32,180 nucleotides of DNA. It comes from Sandaracinaceae bacterium (lineage in GTDB: Bacteria > Myxococcota_A > Polyangia > Polyangiales > JAFGIB01). A program made the position numbers and the translations under genes. The DNA lies in the NCBI GenBank assembly GCA_017881055.1, contig JADGRF010000108.1, positions 1 through 32,180 on the forward strand, read 5' to 3'. Below are positions 15,437-24,874 of this stretch, one piece after another (position 1 is the stretch's first letter; every line of letters starts with the position of its first letter). The notes below the pieces were generated by a model. That model was not told where the DNA came from, ran no database searches, and worked only from the letters and a program-made list of their open reading frames with translations.

Positions 15437-15793
15437 ACTCAGTTCTCCCCACGACTGATCTCGGCGACGCTCGACAACGTGGACAAGCTGCTCGACCTCG
15501 GCCAGCTCTTCGACTTCATCTGAGTCTCCGCAGAGGCGGCCCCGTTTTTCGTTGAGTTTGTTGCAGTGGCGCGGCGGCAAGCGCCGAGGGTGAGGGCTAT
15601 CTCGGCGTCGTGATCGCGGGCCATACGGCAGACCTGGGCGCGGAGATCAGCGGCAGCGTCGTTCGCTGACATTCGCGTGTTCGTTCGCGAGGGCGCGCGC
15701 GTGCAAGCGGCACAGACCGAGGCCAGCGATCTGTTGGCGCGCCTGCTGTCTGCGTCGCGCTGTACTCCGCGCGCAGCGAGCACGACAGCTGAG

Positions 15794-16783
15794 TCACGTG
15801 CCGAGCAACACGTGCGCCAAAGCGGCTTCGTTCACCTGCAGGTGAGCCTGCGCCTCCAGCGCCTTCGCGAAGGCTTCGATCGCCGCGGTTTGCCGCTCGT
15901 CGCGCAGCTGCTCGCCGAGTATGTGCTCGACCTGGCGGAGCTCGACGTGTCCGGGCGGCTCACGGCCGAGCAGCTGCACCACGTGGTAGCCGAGCTCGCT
16001 CTTGATTGGCGTGGGTGACACGTCGCCGGGCTGCGCGAGCAGGAAGGCGGCGCTGCGCACGCTCTCGGGCACGACCGGGGGCGTCATCGATGCCGAGGTC
16101 ACCACATCCGCTGCCGGTGGCGGCGGCAGCGCCAGCGTGAAGCGTCCGAGATCTCCGCCACGCTCGCGTGTGCGCGCATCCAGGCTTTGCTCGTGCGCGA
16201 GCTTGGCGAACAGCGACGGATCCATGGGACGCGCCTTGATCTGCGCGAGCACGGCCGCGGCTCGCCTCGCGTCGTGCACGAGAATGTGCCGCGCGCGCAC
16301 GCGCTCCGGCGTGTTCCAGCGCTCGGCATGGGCGTCGTAATACGTTTTGATGTCGGCTGGCGTGACGGGCGCGAGCTGCGAGCCATTCGGTCCGAAGAGG
16401 TCCTCGAGTAGACGCTGCACGAGCTGCGCTCGCCGCGCTCGTTGCAACGCGGGATCGTCGAAGTAGCCACGACTCTGCGCCGCCAGCGCGAACAACTCGG
16501 TGCGCTCGAATTCACCCAGGAACGCCAAGCGCCGCTCGTGCTCGGTCATGCGCAGACGTTGCTGCGGAGGGGGGCCCATGACGCGCGCCAGCTCGGCGAG
16601 CGTGACGCGTCGCGGGCCCGCGGCGAAGACGACGGCCGTGTTGGGATCGATCGCCTTGGCCGTTGTTGTGGCGTTCGTGGCGCTGCTTGCCGCTGATGGC
16701 GGCGAGCCCTTCTCGGGCTGCGCACAGCCGAGCAGCACGAACAGCAGCGCGCCCCCACCACTACGCAATCGTCGCACGCTCAC
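15794..16783 (-). CDS. PpiC-type peptidyl-prolyl isomerase lipoprotein
   Basis: 329 residues, GTG start at 16783. N-terminus MSVRRLRSGGGALLFVLLGC is a lipoprotein signal with lipobox LLGC. A SurA/PrsA-like helical segment (about 55-150) precedes a parvulin domain (about 160-280), recognised by RVRARHILVHD, FAKLAHEQSLDARTRERGGDLGRF, and AAFLLAQPGDVSPTPIKSELGYHVVQLLG. Such proteins catalyse proline isomerisation and assist folding of exported proteins, here probably anchored in the outer membrane or facing the periplasm. It lies downstream of two envelope-protein genes on the same strand with an 18-base gap to the gene before, so an operon is likely. Confidence 0.93.
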   Translation of the reverse strand: MSVRRLRSGGGALLFVLLGCAQPEKGSPPSAASSATNATTTAKAIDPNTAVVFAAGPRRVTLAELARVMGPPPQQRLRMTEHERRLAFLGEFERTELFALAAQSRGYFDDPALQRARRAQLVQRLLEDLFGPNGSQLAPVTPADIKTYYDAHAERWNTPERVRARHILVHDARRAAAVLAQIKARPMDPSLFAKLAHEQSLDARTRERGGDLGRFTLALPPPPAADVVTSASMTPPVVPESVRSAAFLLAQPGDVSPTPIKSELGYHVVQLLGREPPGHVELRQVEHILGEQLRDERQTAAIEAFAKALEAQAHLQVNEAALAHVLLGT

Positions 16784-16801
16784 GTGATCACCGCGCCACG
16801 C

Positions 16802-17290
16802 TTAGTTGCCACCGTCGCTGCTGCCGGCGTCGTCCGTGCCCGCGTCGTCGCAGATGCCACAGACGGCACACAGCGGTTCGCAGCCGTTGGCAGGTTGGCC
16901 GTCGCAGTTCTTGTAGCCGGGGAAGCAGATTTGCGGGGGCGGGAAGACACACCGCCCGCTCGAACCGCACGTGCCGGTAGGCGAGTGCATAATGATAGTG
17001 CGGCAGTAGGCATCGGCTTTGGCGGCCTCATCGACGTCGCCATCGCAGTCGTCGTCGACGCCGTTGCAGATTTCCTTGTGCGGTACGCAGGCGCTGCCGT
17101 CGGTCTTGCCGCCGTCGCCGAGTGGCATCGAAGCGTCATTGCCTGCGTCGCTCTTGTCCGGCTTGCTGCTGCCCTGATGGAGAGCCGCGAGGTCGTACAC
17201 GTTGCACGCGCTGAGCAGGGTGCACGCAAGCCACGCGACGGCCATTGCCTGCGAGAAGCGCTGCGTCTGTGTTTTGCTCGAGATCCGCAC
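16802..17290 (-). CDS. Cys-rich lipoprotein with MopE-type motif
   Basis: 162 residues from GTG 17290, selected because GAGAAGG sits five bases upstream; the frame is open to 17335. Signal MRISSKTQTQRF plus hydrophobic core and lipobox LSAC. An Asp-rich linker is followed by CVPHKEICNGVDDDCDGDVDE, the repeated motif of MopE-like putative metal-binding proteins (C-N-G-x-D-x-D-C-D-G-x-x-D-E), and a Cys-rich region (CGSSGRCVFPPPQICFPGYKNC). The C-terminus is DAGTDDAGSSDGGN, acidic and low complexity. Probably a surface-exposed calcium- or metal-binding lipoprotein. It stands between a barrel protein and the PpiC lipoprotein. Confidence 0.88.
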   Translation of the reverse strand: MRISSKTQTQRFSQAMAVAWLACTLLSACNVYDLAALHQGSSKPDKSDAGNDASMPLGDGGKTDGSACVPHKEICNGVDDDCDGDVDEAAKADAYCRTIIMHSPTGTCGSSGRCVFPPPQICFPGYKNCDGQPANGCEPLCAVCGICDDAGTDDAGSSDGGN

Positions 17291-17368
17291 GGAAACCTTC
17301 TCTCGGCTTTTAGCAAATCTGAAGGCGGGCGTCACGCGGACGGGCAGGATCGCCCCAGAACACGGCGG

Positions 17369-18586
17369 TCAGAACAGGTAGCCGATGCGCACGAGGTTCA
17401 GCTGCGCGAACACGGGCAAGAGATCGAGGATCTTCTTCACCCCGTGCTCGGCGTCTCGTTTGACCCGGTCTACGGTGGCCGGCGGTACGCCCTGGAGCGC
17501 GGCGGGGTCGGTGGTGAAGGTGGTGCTCACCGTCTTCCCAGAGAGGGGCACGAGCACGCCCAGGTCGACACCGAGCACGAGGCCATCGTGCCCCATGAAG
17601 CCGATGCCGGCGAAGAACGACGGCAAGCCCACGTGGGCCTGCGCCGCGATCTGGCCGTTGTCCACGCTGCCGTTGATGGCCTGAAACGCGAACCCACCCG
17701 CTAGAAAGAACGAGCCACCGAACGGGTAGATGCGGCCGTCGATCGTGAAGAGCGAAGCGCGAGCGGTGGCGGCCCGGAGCGTGATCGAGGGCAGCACCTG
17801 CACGTCGAAGCCGGCGCCGAAGTACTTGCCGAAGCGCAGCTGCAAGCCGCCGCCGATCACGTTGGGCAGGCCCAAATCCAGGGTCGGACCGAGGCACAGC
17901 TCGCCCAAGAGGCACGTGCTCGGGGAGGAGGGGGGCGGCTCTGCTGCGGCTGTTGGACGTGTCTTGGGCTGCACCGGTTCGCTCGGCGCGGGCGCTGCAG
18001 CTGATGGCGGCAGCGTGCTGGGGCGGCTGCCCAGCTTCTGCAGCGCAACCTCGAGCGTGAGCTTGCCAGGTGGCAGCTGCACCACTTGAGCGTACGGGGC
18101 GTAGCCGCTCGCAGTCACATCGACGCGATGACTGCCGGCGAGCACTACAATCTCGCCGCTGCGCGCACGCAGTGCGTGGCCATCGATCGCGAGCTGCGCG
18201 TCGGCCGGCGAGGGCTGCAGGCGAATCAGTGCGCTCTGCGCCCGCAGACGAGTGATCTCCGCGCTGACCAGCGCGATGTTCTGTGCGTCGCGCGCCTTGT
18301 CCGCGTAGCGCACGTAGGCGTCGAGCGCATCGAGCGCGTCGTGCACCTGTCCCAGGTTCGTGTACGCGATGCCGAGATCGAGCAGGATCGGTGGCTTCGG
18401 GTCGAGTCGGTAGGCCGCTTCGAGCGCATCGACCGCGTCCTGATTGTGGCCCGCCCGGAGCGCGGAGACACCGCGCGCCAGCTCGGCGTCAGCAGCGCTC
18501 TGCGCATGCAGTGCCTCGCACACGCCGAGGGCCGCGCAGAAGGCCAAGCACGCGCCGAGCGCGGAACCAGCGCGTCTTGAAATCAA
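17369..18586 (-). CDS. TPR-PEGA-beta-barrel outer-membrane protein
   Basis: 405 residues, TTG start at 18586. Signal peptide with cleavage near LHA-QS (about 29). Residues about 32-115 form tetratricopeptide repeats (RGVSALRAGHNQDAVDALEAAYRLDP; LDLGIAYTNLGQVHDALDALDAYV). Residues about 118-185 are a PEGA-type domain (AQLAIDGHALRARSGEIVVLAGSHRVDVTASGYAPY...). A Pro-rich linker leads to a barrel-like C-terminal half (LQLRFGKYFGAGFDVQVLPS; FLAGGFAFQAING) ending YLF. First gene of a minus-strand envelope cluster with the two downstream lipoproteins. PEGA domains are common in surface-layer and envelope proteins; a specific role cannot be stated. Confidence 0.9.
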   Translation of the reverse strand: MISRRAGSALGACLAFCAALGVCEALHAQSAADAELARGVSALRAGHNQDAVDALEAAYRLDPKPPILLDLGIAYTNLGQVHDALDALDAYVRYADKARDAQNIALVSAEITRLRAQSALIRLQPSPADAQLAIDGHALRARSGEIVVLAGSHRVDVTASGYAPYAQVVQLPPGKLTLEVALQKLGSRPSTLPPSAAAPAPSEPVQPKTRPTAAAEPPPSSPSTCLLGELCLGPTLDLGLPNVIGGGLQLRFGKYFGAGFDVQVLPSITLRAATARASLFTIDGRIYPFGGSFFLAGGFAFQAINGSVDNGQIAAQAHVGLPSFFAGIGFMGHDGLVLGVDLGVLVPLSGKTVSTTFTTDPAALQGVPPATVDRVKRDAEHGVKKILDLLPVFAQLNLVRIGYLF

Positions 18587-18611
18587 AGCACGCGCTCCCG
18601 TGCGCCCGAGC

Positions 18612-19073
18612 TCAGGACTTGCCGCGGACGGTCAGTACAGGGCATTGCGCCAAGCGTACGACGCGTTCGGCCACGCTGCCTACGACCACGTGAGCGAGAC
18701 CGGTGCGACCATGTGTGCCGAGCACGATCAGGTCGACCTTGGCGCGGCTCGCTGCCTCGACGATTGCCGACGCCGGAACGCCTTCGACCTCTTCCACCTG
18801 CGTCGGTACGCCGTGATCGGTGCACACCTTCTGCAGCCGCTCGATCTCGGTCTTGCGACCGCGTCGTGCCGCTTCGATCTCGTCGATCGGCGCGGAGGGG
18901 GCGCCCGAGGTGTTCGCGCGTGCGAAGGGAACGTTGGCGAGCGGGTCCTGGTACACGTGCAAGAGGTGCACGCTCGCGCCCAGCATCTTTGCGAGCTCTT
19001 TCGCGTAGTCGAGTGCTTCTGCGGAGCACGCCGAGAAATCGATCGGGCAGAGGATTTTCTTGATGTTCGGCAC
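18612..19073 (-). CDS. Universal stress protein, UspA family
   Basis: 153 residues from GTG 19073, which places the conserved KKILCPIDFS strand at the N-terminus as in the family; a TTG at 19109 would add 12 residues. The ATP-binding motif G-x2-G-x9-G-S is intact (G119, G122, G132-S133 in GTHGRTG...VGS), so this is an ATP-binding type Usp. An extra charged helical insertion lies at about 62-82. Cytoplasmic, stress-related role is known for the family; the ligand and trigger here are unknown. It is 25 bases upstream of the TPR-PEGA gene on the same strand. Confidence 0.95.
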   Translation of the reverse strand: MPNIKKILCPIDFSACSAEALDYAKELAKMLGASVHLLHVYQDPLANVPFARANTSGAPSAPIDEIEAARRGRKTEIERLQKVCTDHGVPTQVEEVEGVPASAIVEAASRAKVDLIVLGTHGRTGLAHVVVGSVAERVVRLAQCPVLTVRGKS

Positions 19074-19144
19074 GCGGGGTAGGTACTGCGCAGCGTTTCG
19101 TGGTGTCAAGCGCGCGTGGCCGAGAAGAAGCCCTTTGGGGCCGC

Positions 19145-20575
<1,431 letters not shown>

Positions 20576-20629
20576 GCCCCGCGATACTACGCCGCTCGGT
20601 CGCGTGCTAGCCTGCGACCGCAGGCGATC

Positions 20630-21208
20630 ATGCAAACGCGCTCATCCTTCCGTGCCCTTTCGCTGCTCACGTTGAACCTCGGCATGCTCGCTGCGCTTGC
20701 GTGCTCGTCGAGCGGTGCCGGCGCCGAACCTGTGCATGCACCGGCGCCACGCGCAGCACTTCCCGCGGCCACCACCCCTCCCGCCAAGCTCCTGGTGGCG
20801 TATCTCGGGTTGCAGCAGGCACTGGCGAAGGACGACGTAGCTGCAGCGCGCAAGAGCTTCGGGTCGATTGCGACGGCCGCGCAGGACGCCGCCGCGATCG
20901 CAGACGCCGCCATGCGTACACACATCTCCGAGCTGGCCGGCAAGGGCAGCGCGAGCGCGGACCTCGCCGCTGCACGTGAGACGTTCGGTGCGCTCAGCAG
21001 CAGCCTGCTCGACTGGCTGCGCGCGCAACCCAACCCGCTCGACGCGTCGCTGCACGTCGCCTTCTGCCCCATGGCGTTCAACGGCGCCGGCGGCAAGTGG
21101 CTGCAAGTCGACGGCACCGTGTTCAACCCGTACTTCGGCTCGCAGATGCTCGGCTGCGGCAGCCTCGACGCCGAAGTGAAGCCCGGCCAGAAGCTCGTCG
21201 CGAAGTGA
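20630..21208 (+). CDS. DUF3347-like lipoprotein
   Basis: 192 residues from ATG 20630. Signal MQTRSSFRALSLLTLNLG... with lipobox-like LACSS. After an Ala/Pro linker comes a helical domain (KLLVAYLGLQQALAKDDVAA to LLDWLRAQPNP) ending in VAFCPMAFNGAGGKWLQVD and NPYFGSQMLGCGSLDAEV. The CPM...W.Q...NPY.G..M..CG pattern is that of DUF3347, found as single proteins or at the end of copper-efflux adaptor proteins; metal binding by the two Cys and Met is possible but not shown. Divergent from the aldehyde dehydrogenase. Confidence 0.88.
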   Translation: MQTRSSFRALSLLTLNLGMLAALACSSSGAGAEPVHAPAPRAALPAATTPPAKLLVAYLGLQQALAKDDVAAARKSFGSIATAAQDAAAIADAAMRTHISELAGKGSASADLAAARETFGALSSSLLDWLRAQPNPLDASLHVAFCPMAFNGAGGKWLQVDGTVFNPYFGSQMLGCGSLDAEVKPGQKLVAK

Positions 21209-21240
21209 CCGCCGGTTGTCACGGGCCGCATGCGCTGGCT

Positions 21241-21527
21241 ATGCTCCGCCGAAAGTCCTTCCTCGAGCGCGCGTTCTTGCCGAGCGCGTGGGTTGCCGCC
21301 GCGGTCGTTGCCACGGGGCTCATGGCTGTTCCGTCGTCCGCGAGCGCCGAGGTCGGCATCGGGCCGCACCTGGGCATCAACTTCGACTGGGACGGGATCT
21401 GTATCTCAACATCATCGGCGGTCTTCTGTTCGACCTCGGCTCGGTCGAGCCGTTCGTGCAGCTCAAGGTGATGATTCCGCACGGCAGCATGGCCGAGCTC
21501 ATGGGCGGCGTGCTCTTCAAGCTCTGA
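21241..21527 (+). pseudogene. Outer-membrane barrel remnant (ends only, frameshift)
   Basis: ATG 21241 begins MLRRKSFLERAFLPSAW, a signal peptide with cleavage near ASA, then EVGIGPHLGINFDWDG, a typical first strand of an outer-membrane barrel. The frame then loses sense. One base out of frame, LYLNIIGGLLFDLGSVEPF and GSMAELMGGVLFKL run to a stop at 21527, which is a typical barrel end. So the N-terminus and C-terminal strands are present but the middle of the barrel is missing, and a base has been lost near the GACGGGATC site. Same type of decay as the carboxylase remnant. Confidence 0.65.
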
Positions 21528-21539
21528 TTCGACGCGCGC

Positions 21540-22097
21540 ATGATCCCGAAGCCCTGGAAGAAGCTGAGCTCGCGTCCGGGGACGGATCACCGCATCTTTT
21601 CGATCGTGTACGAGCTGTTCGTGTCACCGCGCACAGGCCGTGAGCTCGACGCCGTGATCGTGAAAGCGCCGGACTGGGTGAACGTGGTTGCGATCACGGA
21701 GGACCAGCAGTGCGTGCTGATTCATCAGTACCGCTTCGGCACCGACGAAGTCACGCTCGAGATCCCTGGCGGCATCATCGACGAAGGCGAAGCGCCGTTC
21801 GCTGCCGCAGTGCGCGAGCTGCGCGAGGAGACCGGCTACGAAGCTGCGCGCTGGACGGCGCTCGGCTCGATCGCTCCGAACCCCGCGTTTCAGCGCAATC
21901 GGCTGTACTCGTTCTTGGCGGAGGGCTGCCACCGCGCGGGCGAACAGCAGCTGGACCCCGGCGAAGACATCGGCGTGCAGCTTTGCCCGCTGACGGAGAT
22001 CGACGATCTACTCGCACGCGGCGCCATGGATCACGCGCTGGTGGCAGTGGCCTTTCAGAAGGTCGCGCTGCTCGCGAAGGGCGTTCCCCCCCGGTGA
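21540..22097 (+). CDS. NUDIX hydrolase, ADP-ribose pyrophosphatase type
   Basis: 185 residues, ATG start at 21540, 12 bases after the barrel remnant. The Nudix box is complete: G78-x5-E84-x7-R92-E93-L94-x-E96-E97-x-G99-Y (GIIDEGE ... RELREETGY). The N-terminal strand pair and the PGG before the box, together with IAPNPAFQRNRLYSFLA after it, fit the ADP-ribose/nucleoside-diphosphate-sugar pyrophosphatase group. The expected role is hydrolysis of a nucleoside diphosphate linked to another moiety, in the cytoplasm. The exact substrate is not shown by sequence. Confidence 0.95.
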   Translation: MIPKPWKKLSSRPGTDHRIFSIVYELFVSPRTGRELDAVIVKAPDWVNVVAITEDQQCVLIHQYRFGTDEVTLEIPGGIIDEGEAPFAAAVRELREETGYEAARWTALGSIAPNPAFQRNRLYSFLAEGCHRAGEQQLDPGEDIGVQLCPLTEIDDLLARGAMDHALVAVAFQKVALLAKGVPPR

Positions 22098-22138
22098 TGC
22101 GAGCTGACGTGAGCTCGCCTGCGCGTCGGCTAGCGGAC

Positions 22139-22750
22139 TCAGCGCATGAAGCGCGAAGCCATGCGCATCGTTGCGGTCAGCGGACCGGCGCCCAGGCTCG
22201 AGAACGTCTCGACCAGGCCCGAGACCTGATCGATGAAGTGCGTGAAGCGGCTGATGCGGTCGATGCGCGCGGCGCGCTCGGCGTCGATTACGATGCTCTG
22301 TGCGGACTTCGCTTCCTGGGCCAGGTCGTTGACCGCTCGGATCGACGCGATCAGGGGCGAGAACTCGCGACGCGCACGCTCGCGAATCGTCTTCATGAAC
22401 CACGACCACGGATCACGCTCGGCCGCGTAGACGGTCTCGCCGGCTTCGTTCTCGTTGGTGTGAGCGCCACCGAAGGCGACCAAGGTGTCCAGGTGGTGCG
22501 CGCATTCCGTCACGCCCACGCCGAGGTACTGCGCGACCGCGCGCGATGAGAGCGGCGCGCTGCCCAGATATAGAACCGCGTGCACGCGGCCCAAGCCCTC
22601 ATCCATGCCGATGCTCTCGGCCAGGCGGGCCCAATTGTCGATGAAGCGGTCTTCGACGCCGTGGAAGCGGGCGGTATGGGTGGCGCTGTGAGCCGCGCCG
22701 TGCGTGGTGGCCGAACCGGAAGACGAGAGCGTCGATACTGCGGAATACAT
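22139..22750 (-). CDS. GbsR/MarR-family transcriptional regulator
   Basis: 203 residues from ATG 22750 with AGGAG 12 bases upstream. A Ser/Ala/Thr/His-rich N-terminus (1-28) precedes a winged-helix domain (about 30-110): FIDNWARLAESIGMDEGLGRVHAVLYLG, then PLSSRAVAQYLGVGVTECAHHLDTL (the helix-turn-helix) and AAERDPWSWFMKTIRERARRE. This is the layout of GbsR-like MarR relatives. A C-terminal helical extension likely serves in dimerisation. Target genes are unknown; a strong dyad lies just upstream of its own ribosome site, which suggests self-regulation. Confidence 0.88.
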   Translation of the reverse strand: MYSAVSTLSSSGSATTHGAAHSATHTARFHGVEDRFIDNWARLAESIGMDEGLGRVHAVLYLGSAPLSSRAVAQYLGVGVTECAHHLDTLVAFGGAHTNENEAGETVYAAERDPWSWFMKTIRERARREFSPLIASIRAVNDLAQEAKSAQSIVIDAERAARIDRISRFTHFIDQVSGLVETFSSLGAGPLTATMRMASRFMR

Positions 22751-22767
22751 GGATTACTTCGGCTCCT

Positions 22768-22802
22768 GAGGCGGTCGGGGTTCGGGTGAACACACCCGCC
22801 TC
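22768..22802. promoter_or_regulatory. Nested dyads upstream of GbsR-like gene
   Basis: CGGGTG-AACA-CACCCG (22783-22788, 22793-22798) is a perfect six-pair dyad. An outer pair GAGGCGG (22768-22774) and CCGCCTC (22796-22802) is also perfect and shares bases 22796-22798 with the inner one, so in RNA the two would be mutually exclusive. The element ends one base before the ribosome site (AGGAG complement, 22763-22767). Possible operator for self-repression or a translational switch. Confidence 0.4.
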
Positions 22803-22810
22803 TCGTACAG

Positions 22811-22933
22811 TTAATGCGCGGCGAGGCTCGACCTGTGATCCCCGCGAGTAGATTCTTCGCGTACCGCGCGCATTTGTCCGGCCAACCGTGTCACGGCTTG
22901 CGTCGTAGTTTCCATGATTTCTTTCAATTGTCG
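22811..22933 (-). pseudogene. Unidentified helical tail fragment
   Basis: A minus-strand frame reads RQLKEIMETTTQAVTRLAG... and stops at 22811 after 40 residues. It looks like the helical C-terminus of a real protein (phasin-like in character, not identified) and begins where the Hsp70 remnant loses its frame. A start at ATG 22915 would give a 34-residue ORF without a good ribosome site. Treated as a fragment. Confidence 0.3.
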
Positions 22934-23215
22934 GGGCGCGAGACGCTGGCCCCGATACTGACGACTTCCATGGGGTCGTACGCGACCCGGACCGGTGCGC
23001 CGAAGTAGTGGCTGGCACCGTTGCGAACGGTCGGCAAAAGTGTCGTACCCCCGGCCAAAAACACCGCGTCCACGTCGCCTGCTCGCAGGCCGGCGTCGTG
23101 CAGGATCTGGTCGCAGATCACGAACGTGCGTGCCACGAACGGAGTCGCCAGCTCGGCCAGCGTCTCGCGGGTGAGCGTGAGGGCCTCGGGTGCAGCGGCC
23201 GCCGCGGGGTCGATC
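22924..23215 (-). pseudogene. Hsp70 (DnaK-like) nucleotide-binding domain fragment
   Basis: From a stop codon at about 23216 the minus frame reads EALTLTRETLAELATPFV, then ICDQILHDAGLRAGDVDAVF, LAGGTTLLPTVRNG, FGAPVRVAYDPMEVVSIGAS, and stops at 22924. LAGGTTLLPxVR and YDPMEVVSIGAS are the hallmark end of the Hsp70 ATPase domain. The N-terminal 250 or so residues and the substrate-binding domain are absent, and there is no start codon with a ribosome site, so the piece cannot be a working chaperone. Confidence 0.75.
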
Positions 23216-23369
23216 TAGATCGTCGGGTACGAAGAGGACCCGCGAGAGCGCGGTCGGCTGAAACGACTTCCGATCCATGCAAGCGATAGCCAAAACATAC
23301 TATGCCGCGAGCGATCGCGAATCATGGGGCGTTCTGATGCCGTGTGCGCGCGTGCATGCGCGTGGCGGT

Positions 23370-24062
23370 TCACGTGGTGGGCGGGCGGCCCATGTGGCGG
23401 ATGTCTTTGCCTTTGATCATGAACACGACTTGTTCCGCGAGATTCGTGCCGTGATCGCCCATGCGTTCCAGGAATTTCGCGATCGATTGTACATGGATGC
23501 CCTCGTGCATCATGTTCGGCTGCTTGCGCATGACCTCGAGCACTTCGCGGAAGATGTCCCAGTACAGCTCGTCCACTTCGTCGTCGCGCTTGTGCACGGT
23601 TTGCGCCAATTCCACGTCGCGATCGACGAACGCCTGGATCGCGTCGTGGATCATGGCGCGCACGGCGCGTGACATGCGCTCGACTTTTTCCCATGGCCAA
23701 GGCTGCGGGGCGTCCGGCAGGTCGATCGCGCGCTCGCAGATGTTCACGGCGAGATCGCCGATGCGCTCGAGGTCCGTCACCATCTTCAACGACAGCGTCA
23801 CGAAGCGAAGGTCGGACGCGAGGGGCTGGCGCTTGGCGAGAATTAGCAGGCACAGCTCGTCCGATTCCACTTCCAGGCGATTGACCTGGTGGTCTCGTTC
23901 GATGGTCTCGCGAGCCAGGTCTTTGTTGGCTTCGAGCGTGGCGCGTACGGAGTCGACGATCATCTGCTCGATCAAGCCGGCCATTTTAAGCAAGCGCACG
24001 CGCAGCGATTCCAGCTGTTCTTCGTACTCGCGGTCCGTGTGTCCACGTGTGATTGGAGCCAT
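23370..24062 (-). CDS. phoU: Phosphate signalling protein PhoU
   Basis: 230 residues from ATG 24062, with AGGTGG just upstream. Two tandem three-helix PhoU domains are visible, each with the E/D-x-x-x-D metal-binding signature: DLRFVTLSLKMVTDLERIGDLAVNICERA in the first and IHVQSIAKFLERMGDHGTNLAEQVVFM in the second. In the known system PhoU links PstSCAB to PhoR and keeps the Pho regulon off when phosphate is plentiful. Last gene of the pst operon, 11 bases after pstB. About 150 bases without a gene separate its stop from the Hsp70 remnant. Confidence 0.97.
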   Translation of the reverse strand: MAPITRGHTDREYEEQLESLRVRLLKMAGLIEQMIVDSVRATLEANKDLARETIERDHQVNRLEVESDELCLLILAKRQPLASDLRFVTLSLKMVTDLERIGDLAVNICERAIDLPDAPQPWPWEKVERMSRAVRAMIHDAIQAFVDRDVELAQTVHKRDDEVDELYWDIFREVLEVMRKQPNMMHEGIHVQSIAKFLERMGDHGTNLAEQVVFMIKGKDIRHMGRPPTT

Positions 24063-24073
24063 GCCCACCTGCC

Positions 24074-24874
24074 TCAACCGAACTTGCCTGTGATGTAATC
24101 CTCGGTGCGTGTATCGCGCGGCGACGTGAACAAGCGGTTGGTCTCCGAGAATTCGACCAGCTCACCCGTGAGGAGAAATGCAGTGTAATCCGAGACGCGT
24201 GCGGCTTGTTGCATGTTGTGGGTCACGATCACGATCGTGTAGGTGGTCTTGAGCGTGTGAATCAGGTCCTCGATACGGGACGTCGCCACGGGATCGAGGG
24301 CCGAGCAAGGCTCATCCATCAGCAGCACTTCGGGTGCGACCGCAAGCGAGCGCGCGATGCACAAGCGCTGTTGTTGGCCGCCGGACAGGCTCACGCCGGG
24401 GGTGTCCAGGCGATCTTTCACTTCGTCCCAGAGCGCGGCGCCGCGCAGCGCGGTCTCCGTGATCTCGGCTGCGCGCGAGCGATCGAGCGAGCGCGTGAGC
24501 CGCAGCCCCGCGAGCACGTTGTCGCGAATCGACATCGACGGAAACGGATTCGGCTTTTGGAAGACCATGCCGACGCGGCGGCGCAGCAGCACGGGATCGA
24601 CGTCCTTGCCGTAGACATCCACGCCGTCGAGCGTGATCCGGCCCTCGAGCCGTGCGCCCTCGGTGAGCTCGTGCATGCGGTTCAGGCTGCGAATCAGCGT
24701 GGACTTGCCGCAGCCGCTCGGGCCGATGATCGCGGTGACGCTCTGCTCGGGGATCTGCATGTCGATGCCGTGCAGCACCTGGTGCGAGCCGAACCAGGCG
24801 CGCACCTGATCGACGCCGAGCTTCACGGGGCTGGGACGAGGCGGCGGCGTGGATTGAAAAACTGCGGGTCTCAC
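24074..24874 (-). CDS. pstB: Phosphate ABC transporter ATP-binding protein PstB
   Basis: 266 residues from GTG 24874, whose GTGA overlaps the pstA stop. Walker A GPSGCGKS (51-58), Q-loop [10 protein letters not shown], signature LSGGQQQR (163-170), Walker B VLLMDEP (183-189), D-loop SALDP and the switch His (IVTHNMQQA) are all present; [11 protein letters not shown]-type Q-loops and IRSLNRMHE are characteristic of PstB. It hydrolyses ATP to drive phosphate import through PstC/PstA at the cytoplasmic face. Confidence 0.98.
   Translation of the reverse strand: MRPAVFQSTPPPRPSPVKLGVDQVRAWFGSHQVLHGIDMQIPEQSVTAIIGPSGCGKSTLIRSLNRMHELTEGARLEGRITLDGVDVYGKDVDPVLLRRRVGMVFQKPNPFPSMSIRDNVLAGLRLTRSLDRSRAAEITETALRGAALWDEVKDRLDTPGVSLSGGQQQRLCIARSLAVAPEVLLMDEPCSALDPVATSRIEDLIHTLKTTYTIVIVTHNMQQAARVSDYTAFLLTGELVEFSETNRLFTSPRDTRTEDYITGKFG

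Larger units (their letters stand above)
15198..15793. other. 596-base region without a confident gene
   Basis: Base composition is lower in G+C than the surroundings at 15240-15470. It contains a dyad TTCTAG-AGCA-CTAGAA (15257-15272), a perfect 11-base inverted repeat (15373-15383 and 15411-15421) followed by CGATTTTT, and several short coding-like pieces. On the plus strand, pieces ending at 15523 (LDNVDKLLDLGQLFDFI) and 15669 (GEGYLGVVIAGHTADLGAE...) have G/C at nearly every third position. On the minus strand two small ORFs lie end to end (15672-15439 and 15436-15293). I read it as decayed sequence but cannot exclude a small RNA or small proteins. Confidence 0.5.

Noticed and set aside
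23335-23366. GCGCGTGCATGCGCG dyad after phoU as operon terminator
   Set aside because: Short, partly wobble-paired stem with no T-tract; alternating purine/pyrimidine runs like this are common by chance here.
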